Notes: a model not told the origin generated them from the letters alone. Positions 33,246-43,146 are shown, counted from the stretch's first letter. The stretch: DNA of 64,000 bases from Chloroflexota bacterium (GCA_013112725.1 JABFFZ010000011.1:29228-93227), one strand, 5' to 3'. A program made the numbers and translations.

Positions 33246-34082
33246 ATGATAGTTACCGGAGATATTGTCGAAGTTCGGCAAATACGATGGGCTGACCCGA
33301 CGGGCCATTGGGGGCTGGTACCGACGATGGGCTATTTGCACGAGGGGCATTTGTCGTTGGTGCGGCGGGCGAAAGAGGAGAATGGGTACACGGCCGTGAC
33401 CATCTTCGTCAACCCCACCCAATTTGCCCCCACCGAAGACCTGAGCAGTTACCCACGCAACCTGGAGCGTGACCTGGCGCTGCTGGCGGCAGAGGAAGTA
33501 GACCTGGTGTTTACACCCGCCGATGCCATTATGTACCCGCCAGATTTCCAGACCACCGTCACCGTCGGTCAGGTCTCCAAACCATTGGAAGGCACGTCCC
33601 GTCCTACCCATTTTCAAGGCGTGGCTACGGTGGTTGCCAAATTGTTCAACATCATCCAGCCCACCCGCGCTTACTTTGGGCAGAAGGACGCGCAGCAAAC
33701 GGTGGTGCTGCGCCAGATGGTGCGCGACCTGAACTTCAACGTGGAAATGATCATTTGCCCCACCGTGCGTGAAGCCGATGGGCTGGCGATGAGTTCGCGC
33801 AATGCGTACCTGACGCCGGAGCAGCGGCAGGCCGCGACTGTTTTGTACCGGGCGCTCACGGCTGCCTCTAATGCCTATGCGCAAGGAGAACGCAGCGGCG
33901 GCCGCCTGCGTCAGATCATGTCCACCACCGTTGCCACCGAACCGCTGGCCCGGCTGGATTACGCCAGCGCCGCCGATCCGCTGACACTACAAGAACTGGA
34001 ACAAGTGGAATCCGGCGTTCTGTTTTCGCTGGCGGTCTTTTTTGGCAAGACGCGGCTGATTGACAATATGGTAATTGCGTAA
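33246..34082 (+). CDS. panC: Pantothenate synthetase
   Basis: ATP-dependent joining of pantoate and beta-alanine to give pantothenate. The HIGH-like motif is HEGHLSLV, the N-terminal site is LVPTMGYLHEG, then FVNPTQFAPTEDLSSYPR, and the KMSKS-like region is MSSRNAYL. Length is 278 residues, normal. ATG 33246. It is the last gene of the pan block. A palindromic word repeat overlaps its final codons. Confidence 0.96.
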   Translation: MIVTGDIVEVRQIRWADPTGHWGLVPTMGYLHEGHLSLVRRAKEENGYTAVTIFVNPTQFAPTEDLSSYPRNLERDLALLAAEEVDLVFTPADAIMYPPDFQTTVTVGQVSKPLEGTSRPTHFQGVATVVAKLFNIIQPTRAYFGQKDAQQTVVLRQMVRDLNFNVEMIICPTVREADGLAMSSRNAYLTPEQRQAATVLYRALTAASNAYAQGERSGGRLRQIMSTTVATEPLARLDYASAADPLTLQELEQVESGVLFSLAVFFGKTRLIDNMVIA

Positions 34083-34125
34083 TTGGGTAATTACGTAATT
34101 ACGTAATTACCCAATTACTTTAATT
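34071..34125. repeat. Word-repeat quasi-palindrome (GTAATTG family)
   Basis: GGTAATTGCGTAATTGGGTAATTACG is followed by TAATTACGTAATTACCCAATTAC. It spans the convergent panC and epimerase ends and overlaps both stop codons. Confidence 0.75.
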
Positions 34126-35006
34126 AGCCCCTCTTCAAGAGTCACGGCCGTACCCCACCCAATGCGCTCCCTTGTATGCACGGCATTTGCCGCCTGCACC
34201 TCCACCTCGCCCGGACGAGAAGGGAGTGCGCCGGGCAACGGCCGTCCGCCCCGTCCCACCAACCGGTATACCAGTTGCACCACATCCAGCAGGCTGGTGG
34301 CCTGCCCACTGCCCAGTTCCACCGTCTCCCCTGGTTTGAGAGCCGCCATGAGCATGGCCGACAAACCGGCAACCACGTCCGTCACATAAATCCAGTCGCG
34401 CCGCTGCGTGCCTACCGTCATAGGAAAATCTTGTCCGGCGCGGGCAGCGGCCACGGCCGCCGGGACGAGGTTGCGCGGCGACTGCCCCGGCCCATAAGCC
34501 TGAAAGACCATCGCCCCGTGAATGGGCCATTGTTGGGTACGGCCGTATAGCTGGCAAAAGTTCCAGGCTGCTGCTTTACTGGCGGCGTAGACGTTCATGC
34601 TGGCTAATTCGCCGGGTGAACGGGCCACGATCATCTGTTGGCAGATGGTTGTCTTTTCAAAACAGGCACGCAGCAAGTTGATAGTGCCGTTGACGTTGTG
34701 GCGCACGGCCGTATCCACCGGCAAAAACGGTTCGGCCACCCCCACCGCCGCCAGATGAATGACGGCATCCGGTTGGGCGGCACGCACGGCACGCACCGTC
34801 AGTTGCCAGTTGCGTAAATCAGCATAGACGACCTCAATTTGGGAGCGCACGGCCTTGATCTCCGGCGGCCAACTCTGGAAGCCCGTTTCGGCATACGCCT
34901 CGCGCACCAGCGCCGTCACCGCATAGCCCTGCTGCACCAGATACGGCGTCAACAGCCGCCCAATAAACCCGGTCGCCCCCGTCACCAGAATTCGTGTGTG
35001 GGCCAA
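34107..35006 (-). CDS. NAD-dependent sugar epimerase/dehydratase (SDR)
   Basis: An extended short-chain dehydrogenase of the nucleotide-sugar epimerase type. The N-terminal Rossmann motif is TGATGFIG, the active-site Tyr-x3-Lys is in YAASKAAAWNF, and DWIYVTDVVAGL is the usual late motif. TTG 35006 is chosen: it gives AHTRILVTGATGFIG and lies next to GGAGGTGAT, a full match to the ribosomal anti-SD. The open frame to 35129 crosses the 55-bp repeat. Length is 299 residues. The sugar substrate is unknown. Confidence 0.87.
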   Translation of the reverse strand: MAHTRILVTGATGFIGRLLTPYLVQQGYAVTALVREAYAETGFQSWPPEIKAVRSQIEVVYADLRNWQLTVRAVRAAQPDAVIHLAAVGVAEPFLPVDTAVRHNVNGTINLLRACFEKTTICQQMIVARSPGELASMNVYAASKAAAWNFCQLYGRTQQWPIHGAMVFQAYGPGQSPRNLVPAAVAAARAGQDFPMTVGTQRRDWIYVTDVVAGLSAMLMAALKPGETVELGSGQATSLLDVVQLVYRLVGRGGRPLPGALPSRPGEVEVQAANAVHTRERIGWGTAVTLEEGLIKVIG

Positions 35007-35023
35007 ATCACCTCCATATTCGT

Positions 35024-35078
35024 GTTTGTAGTAGGCGATTGATCGCCTTCTTACGGCGATCAATCGCCTACTACGAAC
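35024..35078. repeat. 55-bp dispersed hairpin element, copy 3
   Basis: Same length and layout as 495-549, with TGATCG in place of TTATCG on the left arm and the compensating change CGATCA on the right arm, so base pairing is kept. Confidence 0.85.
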
Positions 35079-35187
35079 GTTTGAATGTTTCTGCCAGATC
35101 ATTGTCAGGCATTTGCCAGAAAAATGCACGTGTAGCCATGCTGTGGTTGTTTATAATGCCACACAGTTCCAGCAAATCAAGGCTGAA

Positions 35188-35218
35188 GACCCGAAGGGTT
35201 TTTGAAAGCCTTCGGGTC
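35188..35218. repeat. Dispersed hairpin (GACCCGAAGGGTTT family)
   Basis: GACCCGAAGG and CCTTCGGGTC are perfect arms around TTTTTGAAAG. It lies upstream of the metallopeptidase-like gene. Confidence 0.7.
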
Positions 35219-35273
35219 TCAGGTTTAGCGCAGATGGGATGTCCTGTCCCGGATGCCAAATGGAGATATCCTT

Positions 35274-36569
35274 ATGTGCCTGACAGATTCTTTGGTCTGG
35301 CGGCAGCGCTGGGAGGCGCTGGCGCAAATTTTAACCACGTTGTCCACCCACTATGAAGAGGCGTCCCTTCAGGACCCCTGGCTGCACACTATGCACGCAC
35401 TGGCCGGGTGTTTGCAGGCGTTTGCCCAGAGCCAGTTTGAATTTTTCTATACCGGTTTCAGCAATGGCAAACTACTGCCAAGCATGGTTTACCCGGAAGA
35501 GCATGTCATCCGGGCGACGTTAGACCAGGTGGCGTATGACACGGCCGTCATTCAGGCCGCTGCCTCCCAACGACAGATAGCCGTACACCGACCGGTCTTG
35601 GAAAAAGCCGATAGATTAGCACAGTTGGCGCTGGATGTGGCCGTCCATAGTGGGTTACTGGCCGAACAATGCACGGCCGTGACCTACTTCCACAAGTCAC
35701 CTCACATCCGGGTGATCCCTTATGCACCGGTGGCGCTGATTGGCATTCCCCCCACCTGCCTGACCACGGCCCGCGACTTGCTGGCAATCCCCCACGAGGT
35801 CGGCCATTTTGTTTACCATCATGCGCCGGGATTGGCCGCAGACCTGCACGGATTCATCCCCCTTGATCCCCCCTGGATAAACCATTGGGTTGAAGAGGTG
35901 TTCGCCGATGTGTATGGCTGCCTGGTGGCGGGACCAGTCATTGGCCTTAGCTGCCAGGATTTGATCTATGACAATGCCTACCCCAGTCTGGTGGCAGATG
36001 ATGGGGAACATCCGGTGGACGCCATACGGCCGTTTGCCTACAGCACGGCGCTGGCAGAACTGAATTATGAGCAGGCGGCCCCGGCCCTTACCACCTGCTG
36101 GCAAACACGGCTGCGCGTCCGCCACAACCCCACCAATTTTATTCCCTTTGGCGCCAACACACCGGTGAGCCTGCCAGAAGCGTTGACGGCCGTGAACAAC
36201 GCCACCATCCGCTTTGTGAACTATCTGGAAAACACACGGCGCGTACAACAACCCGGCCCCTGGTCAAACGACGCCGCCAGCCTGAGTGATCTGTACGCTC
36301 AATTTGAAGAATGGGTGACAACGCCGCCGGAAACGGCCGTATACACCCTGCGCGATCTGGAAAATGGCAAGGTGGGGCTGGTACACAACGGCAGCGCCCC
36401 CGTCAGTATCCGCCGCAAGGGGCGCACTAAAACGTGGCGCGACTGGTTCAAAGCCGAAGCCGCCAACCACGATGGCCCCATTGCCTGGAACGGCTGGCTG
36501 CCCATCTTTACCAGCGGCTTCTGGCCCACCAAAGGGCCAGACGATAACAGCGACGGCGGCAACCCATAA
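35274..36569 (+). CDS. Putative zinc metallopeptidase (HEXXH), no family recognised
   Basis: A soluble 431-residue protein with HEVGH at about residues 174-178 and, about 30 residues later, WVEEVFADVYG. This is the HEXXH...E pattern of gluzincin peptidases, with a Glu as third zinc ligand. The rest shows no familiar domain: the N-terminal 150 residues look helical, and the C-terminal 150 contain a basic stretch (SIRRKGRTKTWRDWFK). No signal peptide. GGAGA lies upstream of ATG 35274; an earlier ATG at 35253 is less likely. It is convergent with the STAND regulator across a perfect hairpin. Enzyme activity is inferred from the motif only. Confidence 0.72.
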   Translation: MCLTDSLVWRQRWEALAQILTTLSTHYEEASLQDPWLHTMHALAGCLQAFAQSQFEFFYTGFSNGKLLPSMVYPEEHVIRATLDQVAYDTAVIQAAASQRQIAVHRPVLEKADRLAQLALDVAVHSGLLAEQCTAVTYFHKSPHIRVIPYAPVALIGIPPTCLTTARDLLAIPHEVGHFVYHHAPGLAADLHGFIPLDPPWINHWVEEVFADVYGCLVAGPVIGLSCQDLIYDNAYPSLVADDGEHPVDAIRPFAYSTALAELNYEQAAPALTTCWQTRLRVRHNPTNFIPFGANTPVSLPEALTAVNNATIRFVNYLENTRRVQQPGPWSNDAASLSDLYAQFEEWVTTPPETAVYTLRDLENGKVGLVHNGSAPVSIRRKGRTKTWRDWFKAEAANHDGPIAWNGWLPIFTSGFWPTKGPDDNSDGGNP

Positions 36570-36575
36570 ACCCCA

Positions 36576-36607
36576 GAAACCCGGTTTTTAGCCAAAAACC
36601 GGGTTTC
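36576..36607. terminator. Bidirectional terminator between convergent genes
   Basis: GAAACCCGGTTTTT and AAAAACCGGGTTTC form a perfect 14-bp stem with loop AGCC. It fits both the rightward metallopeptidase gene and the leftward regulator. Confidence 0.85.
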
Positions 36608-36610
36608 TTC

Positions 36611-39565
36611 TTAGCCATCTAAACGGGCGGTGACATCCCGAATCCAGTCTGGCAACTGGAGTTCCTGGGCTAAGGCCAACGCGCGCTGCCAGTGGTGACA
36701 GGCGTCCGGCTGGTTGCCCAACGCGGCCAGACAATCCCCCACATGGTAACAAACAAACATGATGTTTTGTTTGTACCCTAACTCCTCGAATACAGGTAAA
36801 CAAAGCGCGGCCTGAGCCAGGGCATCCTGGTATGCCCCGGCTGCCTTATCAATCAGCAGGTATTGAAATTGCACCAATGCCTGTGACTTACGGTCGCCTA
36901 TCTTTTTTAACAAGGCCATGCTGAAATCGGCCGATTGCCGGGCAGCAGCCAGATCGCCGTTGCGCCAATGAATCTGGACCATGCCCCGGTAGGCCATAGC
37001 CAGTTCGTTAATGTCATTGAGTTCTTCAGCCAAGGCGAGGGCACGGCTGTTCACCATTCTCGCCACTTCCAAATCCTGTCGGGCAATGGCGATGAAGGCT
37101 TGCAGGCGCAAGGTACGCACCAGCCCGCGCCGGTCGCCGACCTGGTCTTGCATTTCCACCGCCTGCTGCGCCAGTTCCCAGGCAATCTCGTTTTGTCCCT
37201 GGCGATGATGCCGGCGGGCCTGCAAATACAGCAGTTCGGCGGTGATGGCGTCGTCTGCCAAAATTGTCTGGCTGATGTGCAGGCTTTCAGCCAGCAGCGC
37301 CTGCACCTCGTCGTAACCGGCGCGGTCCAGGGCAATGCGGGCCAGGTTGCGCTGCACGGCCGTCACCCCCTGATGGTGCTTGAGTTCCCGGTATTGGGCC
37401 AGACTTTGCGTCAACTTTTGCCAGGCTTCGTCAAAGTCGCCCTGCTCCATGCTGGCAATACCGCTGTATAACCAGGCGTTGGCTACGGCCGTGTTGTCTT
37501 CTAGCATCATGGCGGCCTGCGCCGCCCAGGCAAACGCCTGCCGGGCAAAGGTATAGTGCCCGCGCGCAAACCAGGCCGGTTGCAAAACGGCCGTGTAATC
37601 CAACACCATCGCCCACAACTGCCGTTGATAGGCCGCCGCCAACCCGGCATCCAGATTGGCCCATTCCGGGCGTAGGGCGGCATAATCCTGGCGGTGGGCG
37701 GCGGCAAAGGAAAGGAAGTAGGCAGCCATACGGCCGTCGGCCGCCTGACGCGCCCCGGCATCCCCCAACTGTTCGCGGGCAAAATCGGCCAACAACGCGT
37801 GCTGGCGATACCGTGACCATTCTCCACCGCCCGGCAAGGAGGTCAGCAGCGAGAGACGCACCAGTTCATCCAGTCGATCTAGTGTGGGGTACAGGGCCAT
37901 TTCGGTAATGGCGGCAGCGGCTTCCGGGGTGAAGGCACGGCCATTGAATACCCCCAAATGTCTAAACACGTGCCGCTGTACTTCATCCAAACCCTGCCAG
38001 CTAATGGACAGGGTGGCCCGCACTTCCCGGTTTTCATGATCCAGACTGAGGCGGCCGGTTTCCTGGCGCAGTTGGGCGACAAAGGTTGTCAGGGGGCGGT
38101 GAGGGCGGTAGTTCAGGTAGCCACCCGCCAGGGCCACCGCCAGCGGCAAATTTTGCAGCAGGTCGCAAATATCGGCGACGGCGGGCGCGTTGGCAGCGGC
38201 CCGCTCTGCGCCAATGTGGTGAGTCAGTAGTTGACGGCCGTCGTCCGGTTCCAGTTCGGACAGAGGCATCAGGGTGGCCCCCAGGCTGCGCAGAGTATCT
38301 TCACGGCGACCGGTGAGCAGAATAGCGCAGGCGCCGCTTTCCGGCAGCAGCAGCTTGATGGGGGCAGCCAGGGTCACATCGTCCACCACCAGTAGTGCCT
38401 TCTTTTCGGCCAGCATGGCGCGCAGAGCGGCGCCGCGCTCGGCCAGCGTGCCCTGCCCGGCAAAATCATACCCCAGGGCAGCAGCCCATGTTTCGGCGAT
38501 CTGCATTGGGTCATCGCTAACGGCCGTAGCCCACAAGACGCCATCGGGGAAATAGGGGCGCAGCCGGTGAGCCAGATGTATGGCCAGTGTCGTTTTGCCC
38601 ACCCCACCCATGCCCACAATCCCCCAACGGGGCGGCGTCTGGCTGCCTGCGCCAGCGACAGGCGCTCGCAGCGCCGCTTCCAGGCCGGTTAATGTCTGGC
38701 TGCGGCCCACAAAATGGGGGGCGCGCGGCGGCGCTTGAAACGGTGGGTTGGTTGTTTCGGTGGGTAAAAAGGGGGATGGCCAGGGTAACGGCCGTGTGCT
38801 GGTGTGGGGCGCGGATTTGATGGCTTCGTAGACGGCCGTTGTTTCCTCTTCTGGCTCTGCCCCCAATTGCAGCAGCAGCCATTCGCGGCACTTTTCATAT
38901 TGTTCCAGCGCCGCCTGCCGCTGCCCACTGCGCGCCAACAGCCACATCAACTGCCGGTGCGTTGGTTCACGCAAGGGGTCAATGGTCAATTGCCGGCTGG
39001 CATAGGTGATGCCCTCGGCATATTGCCCGGCGGCAGACAGGCGATTTACCAATTCATCCAACGCCGTCAGCGCCAATTCCCGCCAATGTTGGCGCTGGAC
39101 GACGACCCAATCGTCAAAATCAAGCGTATCGCCCAACGTAAAACCATCCAGGAAATCACCCCGATACAGGTCTGCCGCCTGCCGCAGTAAATGGGCATCA
39201 CCGGCATCATCGCCGCGACGGTAGCGCGCCAGCAGGCGATCAAACGCTTCGGCGTCACACCAATAGGCAGAATCCAGATCAAAGGAGAGGGTATTGTTGG
39301 TGATGACCAGATAAGGCTCCAGCCCGGCGCTCCTGAGGAGATTAATGGCCACGCGCAAGCTGCCCTGTGCCAGCTTTTCCGATTTGTCACCCCAAAATTT
39401 GCCGGCCAGGTCACGCCGGTAGTGGGTATGGGTGTTCAGCGCCAGATAACAAAGGATGGCCTGGGCTTTTTTGGATCGGGCAAGATCAGGCGTCAGATCG
39501 CCCAAACGGCCGTGCCTGATTTGTAACCCACCCAGCAGAAAAAGCTTTAGTTCGTCGCTTTCCAA
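36611..39565 (-). CDS. BTAD/SARP-type regulator with NB-ARC ATPase and TPR repeats
   Basis: A STAND-class signalling protein of 984 residues. Residues 1-100 form an OmpR-type winged helix (KLFLLGGLQIRHG to FWGDKSEKLAQGSLRVAI). Residues about 100-250 are the BTAD domain (YRGDFLDGFTLGD, DPLREPTHRQLMWLLA). The NB-ARC P-loop is GMGGVGKTT near 318, Walker B is LLVVDDV near 391, the sensor is ILLTGR near 415, and LPLAVALA lies near 473. From about 600 the chain is a helical TPR-like array. AfsR/SARP proteins of this layout activate transcription after nucleotide exchange. The target is unknown; the divergent 73-residue gene at 39666 is a natural candidate. Confidence 0.9.
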   Translation of the reverse strand: MESDELKLFLLGGLQIRHGRLGDLTPDLARSKKAQAILCYLALNTHTHYRRDLAGKFWGDKSEKLAQGSLRVAINLLRSAGLEPYLVITNNTLSFDLDSAYWCDAEAFDRLLARYRRGDDAGDAHLLRQAADLYRGDFLDGFTLGDTLDFDDWVVVQRQHWRELALTALDELVNRLSAAGQYAEGITYASRQLTIDPLREPTHRQLMWLLARSGQRQAALEQYEKCREWLLLQLGAEPEEETTAVYEAIKSAPHTSTRPLPWPSPFLPTETTNPPFQAPPRAPHFVGRSQTLTGLEAALRAPVAGAGSQTPPRWGIVGMGGVGKTTLAIHLAHRLRPYFPDGVLWATAVSDDPMQIAETWAAALGYDFAGQGTLAERGAALRAMLAEKKALLVVDDVTLAAPIKLLLPESGACAILLTGRREDTLRSLGATLMPLSELEPDDGRQLLTHHIGAERAAANAPAVADICDLLQNLPLAVALAGGYLNYRPHRPLTTFVAQLRQETGRLSLDHENREVRATLSISWQGLDEVQRHVFRHLGVFNGRAFTPEAAAAITEMALYPTLDRLDELVRLSLLTSLPGGGEWSRYRQHALLADFAREQLGDAGARQAADGRMAAYFLSFAAAHRQDYAALRPEWANLDAGLAAAYQRQLWAMVLDYTAVLQPAWFARGHYTFARQAFAWAAQAAMMLEDNTAVANAWLYSGIASMEQGDFDEAWQKLTQSLAQYRELKHHQGVTAVQRNLARIALDRAGYDEVQALLAESLHISQTILADDAITAELLYLQARRHHRQGQNEIAWELAQQAVEMQDQVGDRRGLVRTLRLQAFIAIARQDLEVARMVNSRALALAEELNDINELAMAYRGMVQIHWRNGDLAAARQSADFSMALLKKIGDRKSQALVQFQYLLIDKAAGAYQDALAQAALCLPVFEELGYKQNIMFVCYHVGDCLAALGNQPDACHHWQRALALAQELQLPDWIRDVTARLDG

Positions 39566-39665
39566 ACTATTCCTCTTCCATTTAACGATCCCTTAACGCT
39601 GGCAGGCTATTGTGTTTGTTGTCAACGATTATAGTGCAGCCTGTACTTGTGTCCAGACAGGGGAA

Positions 39666-39887
39666 ATGATGGCAGATGAGTATATGACTTATGTGGTGCG
39701 GATATGGCCGAGTGGGCAGAATCGGCCACTGCCTAAAATTGTGGTGGAAGATCCACATACGGGCATCAAACTGAGTTTTAACAATTGGGACAAGCTGGCT
39801 CTGTTTTTGCAGGGCAAAAGTGACAGTTTTAGGGGAGGGGCAAATGATAATGACCCTGACTTTGCCGAGGGTTTAGGGTCTGGGTGA
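39666..39887 (+). CDS. Small protein of unknown function
   Basis: 73 residues, no family recognised. It is soluble, with a beta-type start (MTYVVRIWPSG), IVVEDPHTGIKLSF and a helix WDKLALFLQG, and ends in an acidic Gly-rich tail. Two adjacent ATGs (39666, 39669) follow AGGGGAA. It diverges from the STAND regulator with only 100 bases between, so the two may share control. The next 170 bases hold no gene. Confidence 0.6.
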   Translation: MMADEYMTYVVRIWPSGQNRPLPKIVVEDPHTGIKLSFNNWDKLALFLQGKSDSFRGGANDNDPDFAEGLGSG

Positions 39888-40061
39888 GGTGTACGGCACT
39901 GCTGGGCCGGCGGCAACAAGAGGAGAAATGGGTAAAAACCTGTTGATCTGGCAGTACCCGGTTGTCGCAAGTTAGCGGCTGTCGGTCGCGCGTTTTGGAA
40001 AACGGCCGTTCTGAGGCATCAGACGGCTGTTTTCCCCACTTTGAGGGAAGCAATTGGGTCA

Positions 40062-41174
40062 TTACGCTATTACCAATTCAAACTCTGCCCCGGCCAACGT
40101 CTGTCCATTCACCTGAATGTCTACCCGGTGAACACCGGGGTAATAACGGCGGGTGGTGATGGGTTTGAAGGGGTGTTGTTTACGGATGGGAAGAGCTTGA
40201 CGGCCGTCCAATGAAACATTGCGCAGTTTGAATACTTTGGGGGCGGTACGGCCGTTGGCCTTCACAAAATGAATCACATAATCCACTACCAACTCCTGCC
40301 GATCATCTGACTCGCTTTGCAGGGTAAACGTTATCTCCAACGAATTGCCAAAAGTCACTACCAGCGGTGAAAGGGTGATCGGCGGTACGCGAACCTGCGC
40401 CTGCCCAAAACCAAGCAGCCGCAGCGCTGCCGGGTCACCCGCCTTCACCAGCGAGCGCAGTGCATGGCGGGTAATCCACTGCCGTTCCGGGATGACGTTT
40501 TTCTGCCAACGGGCCAGCGTCTCCAAGACCAACTGCGGATTGTCTTTGGTGATGTCGTTCAGGTGGTTGGCCACGGAACGGCGCACATACTCGGAGGGAT
40601 CGTCTTTTAGCTTTTCTAGCAGGGCCAGCGTGGGGGTGGGGTCGGCGATGAACTGGTGCAGCCGCATTCCCCAGGGCAGGCGGGGGCGTGTGCCTTCGCT
40701 CACCAGGCGACGCACGTGATGGTTTTCGTCCTGCGTCCATTGGTGCAACACAGCCAGGGTGCGGTCGGGGTAGCGGATGAGAAACGGCCGTATGGCAAAT
40801 TCAGCTGTGTGGCGTCTGGTAATTTCGTGCATGGCTTGCACCGCCGCCTCGAAATCTTCCAGTCCATACAGTTCAATCAACTGCGCCATCGGCCAATAAT
40901 GCCAGCCGCCATCCAACACCACGTCTGTTGGCTCGGCATCCAACGCAGCTCGCAGCACCGCCCAGGCCGCCGGGAAACCGGATGGCAGATGGTCGTGCAA
41001 GGCGTGGGTAAAGATGAGGGTACGCGCTTTCATCTCTTGCCCGTCTAGCTGCGGCGTAATCTGGGCCACGAAGGCAGCGGCATCAAAGGCGGGGTATACG
41101 GCCGTGATCCGTGCTGCCATCCGTTCGGCCAGTCCCACGTTGTAGTACTCTTTGAAGAGGGTGGATTCGGTCAT
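40062..41174 (-). CDS. DNA alkylation repair protein, AlkD-like HEAT-repeat family
   Basis: A 370-residue protein of the AlkD/AlkC class, whose helical HEAT-like repeats wrap DNA and remove alkylated bases. Diagnostic stretches are DGGWHYWPMAQLIE, HHVRRLVSEGTRPRLPWG and VRRSVANHLNDITKDNP. The C-terminal 110 residues are beta-rich (VVTFGNSLEITFTLQSES...) and resemble the extra domain of the AlkC-type branch. It is a single gene with no SOS-type neighbour. The substrate range is unknown. Confidence 0.87.
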   Translation of the reverse strand: MTESTLFKEYYNVGLAERMAARITAVYPAFDAAAFVAQITPQLDGQEMKARTLIFTHALHDHLPSGFPAAWAVLRAALDAEPTDVVLDGGWHYWPMAQLIELYGLEDFEAAVQAMHEITRRHTAEFAIRPFLIRYPDRTLAVLHQWTQDENHHVRRLVSEGTRPRLPWGMRLHQFIADPTPTLALLEKLKDDPSEYVRRSVANHLNDITKDNPQLVLETLARWQKNVIPERQWITRHALRSLVKAGDPAALRLLGFGQAQVRVPPITLSPLVVTFGNSLEITFTLQSESDDRQELVVDYVIHFVKANGRTAPKVFKLRNVSLDGRQALPIRKQHPFKPITTRRYYPGVHRVDIQVNGQTLAGAEFELVIA

Positions 41175-41176
41175 AG

Positions 41177-41206
41177 GAATTATGAATTAGGAATTATGAA
41201 TTAGGA
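41177..41206. repeat. Direct word repeat GGAATTATGAATTA
   Basis: GGAATTATGAATTA occurs twice in tandem between the AlkD-like gene and the GH99-like gene, another member of the short word-repeat class. Confidence 0.6.
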
Positions 41207-41215
41207 AGCTCTCCA

Positions 41216-43123
41216 TCATCGCCGCCGGGCCAGGAGGAGGAAGCCGGCGCCGGCCAGGAAGAGCAGGCCAATGGCAGCCAGGGCATAGGGCATGATGGCG
41301 TTAAAATCAAACGGGGCGGCGGTGGGCGCGGCTGAGCCTGTCACGGGGGCGGCGACCGGCGTGGGGATGCTGGTGGGCGTCATGGCGCTGGCGATGGTTT
41401 GCACGGTAGCGGTGGGTTGGGGTGTCATGGTGGCGGCAGCGGGGTAAGCGGCCTGGGTGGGTGTGTGGCTGGGGGCGATGGTCGGTTCCATGGTGGCGTC
41501 GGTGAGAGAGGGGGCGGCGTCACGGCCGTCTACCGAAGAACCGCCTACTTCTTGCGGCTGTGGTTTATGGCCGACAATGACTTCCTGGTTCACCTGCAAT
41601 AACGTATCCTCTGCCAGTCCACTGACCGTCAACAGTTCTGCCAACGTCAACCCATAAATGGCGGCAATGCCAAACATGGTATCACCACTTTGCACGATGT
41701 GAATGATTGTCCCGTCCGGCTTCTGCCGCGCCTGGGGAAAGCCGGGCAGCAGGGTGGAGCCATCGGGCAACACGCTGTAACCGAGCATGATTTCCTGCCC
41801 CACCGACAGCAGCGAATCGGCCGTCAAGTTATTGAAGGCATACAGGTCAGCCACCGGTACGCCAAAGCGGTCGGCGATGAGGAGTAGGGTATCGCCGGGT
41901 TGGATGATGTAGAGGATACGGCCGTCGGCTACGGCCGTGGGTGAAGCAATAGGCGTTTGTGTGGCGGTAGGCGGCGGTGTATAGGTCGGCGACGTTGTGG
42001 GCGCTGGCGAAGTCGTTTGTGTGGGTGTGGGCGATGGGCCTGGCGTCACTGTGGCCGGCGCTGTGGTCGGCGTGACATTGGGATCAACGGTAGGGTCACC
42101 GGCAGGTAATGGATAAGTAGGCAAAGAACCGGCTCTGTAGGCGGCGATCAATTCGGCCGTCAACTGCAAATAGAATTCCCCATGTTCCACACTTGGCTCA
42201 ATGTTGCTGCCTTCGCGCCACTCATTAAATGAGGTGATGATCAGCATATCTGGGGCGCTGGCAGCCGCGCCGCCAAAACTAGAACGGTAATAATTGCCGT
42301 CGGCCCGGTTGCGCACAAAAGCGGCATCCCCCCGCCCCACCAGCGTATCATCCCAGCCGGGCATGGCGGTGGCGACCCAGTATTTGTAACCGCCGTAGGT
42401 GGCAGCCGCGGCGCGGGTATTGGCGGCCCAGGTCACGGCCGTGCCCGCCGGATTGCTTGACCAGGCCGTGTTATACAAATGCAGCCCGTCAAATGTATTC
42501 AGGTAACTGGTATTTCCACCCTCGGCAATCCAGATCATGGTGCGGTCTGGGTCTACGGCGCTGCGAATTGTTACCCAATCGGCGGGGGTGAGTACCCAAT
42601 TGGCCCAGAAGAAGACAACGGGTTTGCCGTCAACGCGCAAATAAGCGGGGTGATTGGCATGGGTATCACGCAAGGCGCGCAGGGCGTTAATGCGGTCATC
42701 ATTGCTGGCAAAGAAGGGGCCGGCCGTTTCAAAATCTACGGCCGCTTTGAAGCCGCTGCCCGCGGCGATATTGAGCAATGTTTGAAAGTTGGTTTCGGTC
42801 TGGTTATTGGTCGTTTGTGGGCCGTACCAGCTTTGCACAAAACCGTTGATACCGGCGGCCTGCGCCTGGCTCACCTGGCGTTGGATGACGCCCGCGTCGC
42901 TGGAATAATAAGGCGCGGGTGGCTGCCAGGGGGTGATGCCGGGACCAAAGGAGCCAGGGCTGTACCAGGCATAATAGAAGGCCAGCACCAGCCCGGTTTG
43001 CCCCTGCGCTGCTGCCGGGGCTGCGGACGGCCGTGACAGTAGTGTGGTAAAGAGCGCCGCAAATACCAGCAGTGCCACAAAACGGCGACCATGTCGAAAT
43101 GCTTTCTTAAAACCCATACGCAT
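41216..43123 (-). CDS. Secreted GH99-like protein with two LysM domains and a C-terminal anchor
   Basis: A cell-surface protein of 635 residues with a signal peptide ([21 protein letters not shown]). Residues about 40-340 form a TIM-barrel of the glycoside hydrolase 99/WbsX type ([54 protein letters not shown]). A Pro/Thr linker leads to two LysM repeats ([17 protein letters not shown] and [17 protein letters not shown]), which bind peptidoglycan or glycan. The C-terminal helix [20 protein letters not shown] ends in ARRR, a membrane stop. The enzyme substrate (mannan-like glycan in GH99) is not proven. Acidic residues in [10 protein letters not shown] are conserved in this group. Confidence 0.85.
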   Translation of the reverse strand: MRMGFKKAFRHGRRFVALLVFAALFTTLLSRPSAAPAAAQGQTGLVLAFYYAWYSPGSFGPGITPWQPPAPYYSSDAGVIQRQVSQAQAAGINGFVQSWYGPQTTNNQTETNFQTLLNIAAGSGFKAAVDFETAGPFFASNDDRINALRALRDTHANHPAYLRVDGKPVVFFWANWVLTPADWVTIRSAVDPDRTMIWIAEGGNTSYLNTFDGLHLYNTAWSSNPAGTAVTWAANTRAAAATYGGYKYWVATAMPGWDDTLVGRGDAAFVRNRADGNYYRSSFGGAAASAPDMLIITSFNEWREGSNIEPSVEHGEFYLQLTAELIAAYRAGSLPTYPLPAGDPTVDPNVTPTTAPATVTPGPSPTPTQTTSPAPTTSPTYTPPPTATQTPIASPTAVADGRILYIIQPGDTLLLIADRFGVPVADLYAFNNLTADSLLSVGQEIMLGYSVLPDGSTLLPGFPQARQKPDGTIIHIVQSGDTMFGIAAIYGLTLAELLTVSGLAEDTLLQVNQEVIVGHKPQPQEVGGSSVDGRDAAPSLTDATMEPTIAPSHTPTQAAYPAAATMTPQPTATVQTIASAMTPTSIPTPVAAPVTGSAAPTAAPFDFNAIMPYALAAIGLLFLAGAGFLLLARRR

Positions 43124-43146
43124 GATTCACAAAGAGGTAATTGATT

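Noticed and set aside
34992..35129. Epimerase start at 35129.
   Set aside because: The extra codons are the 55-bp repeat; TTG 35006 has a full SD and gives the normal Rossmann N-terminus.
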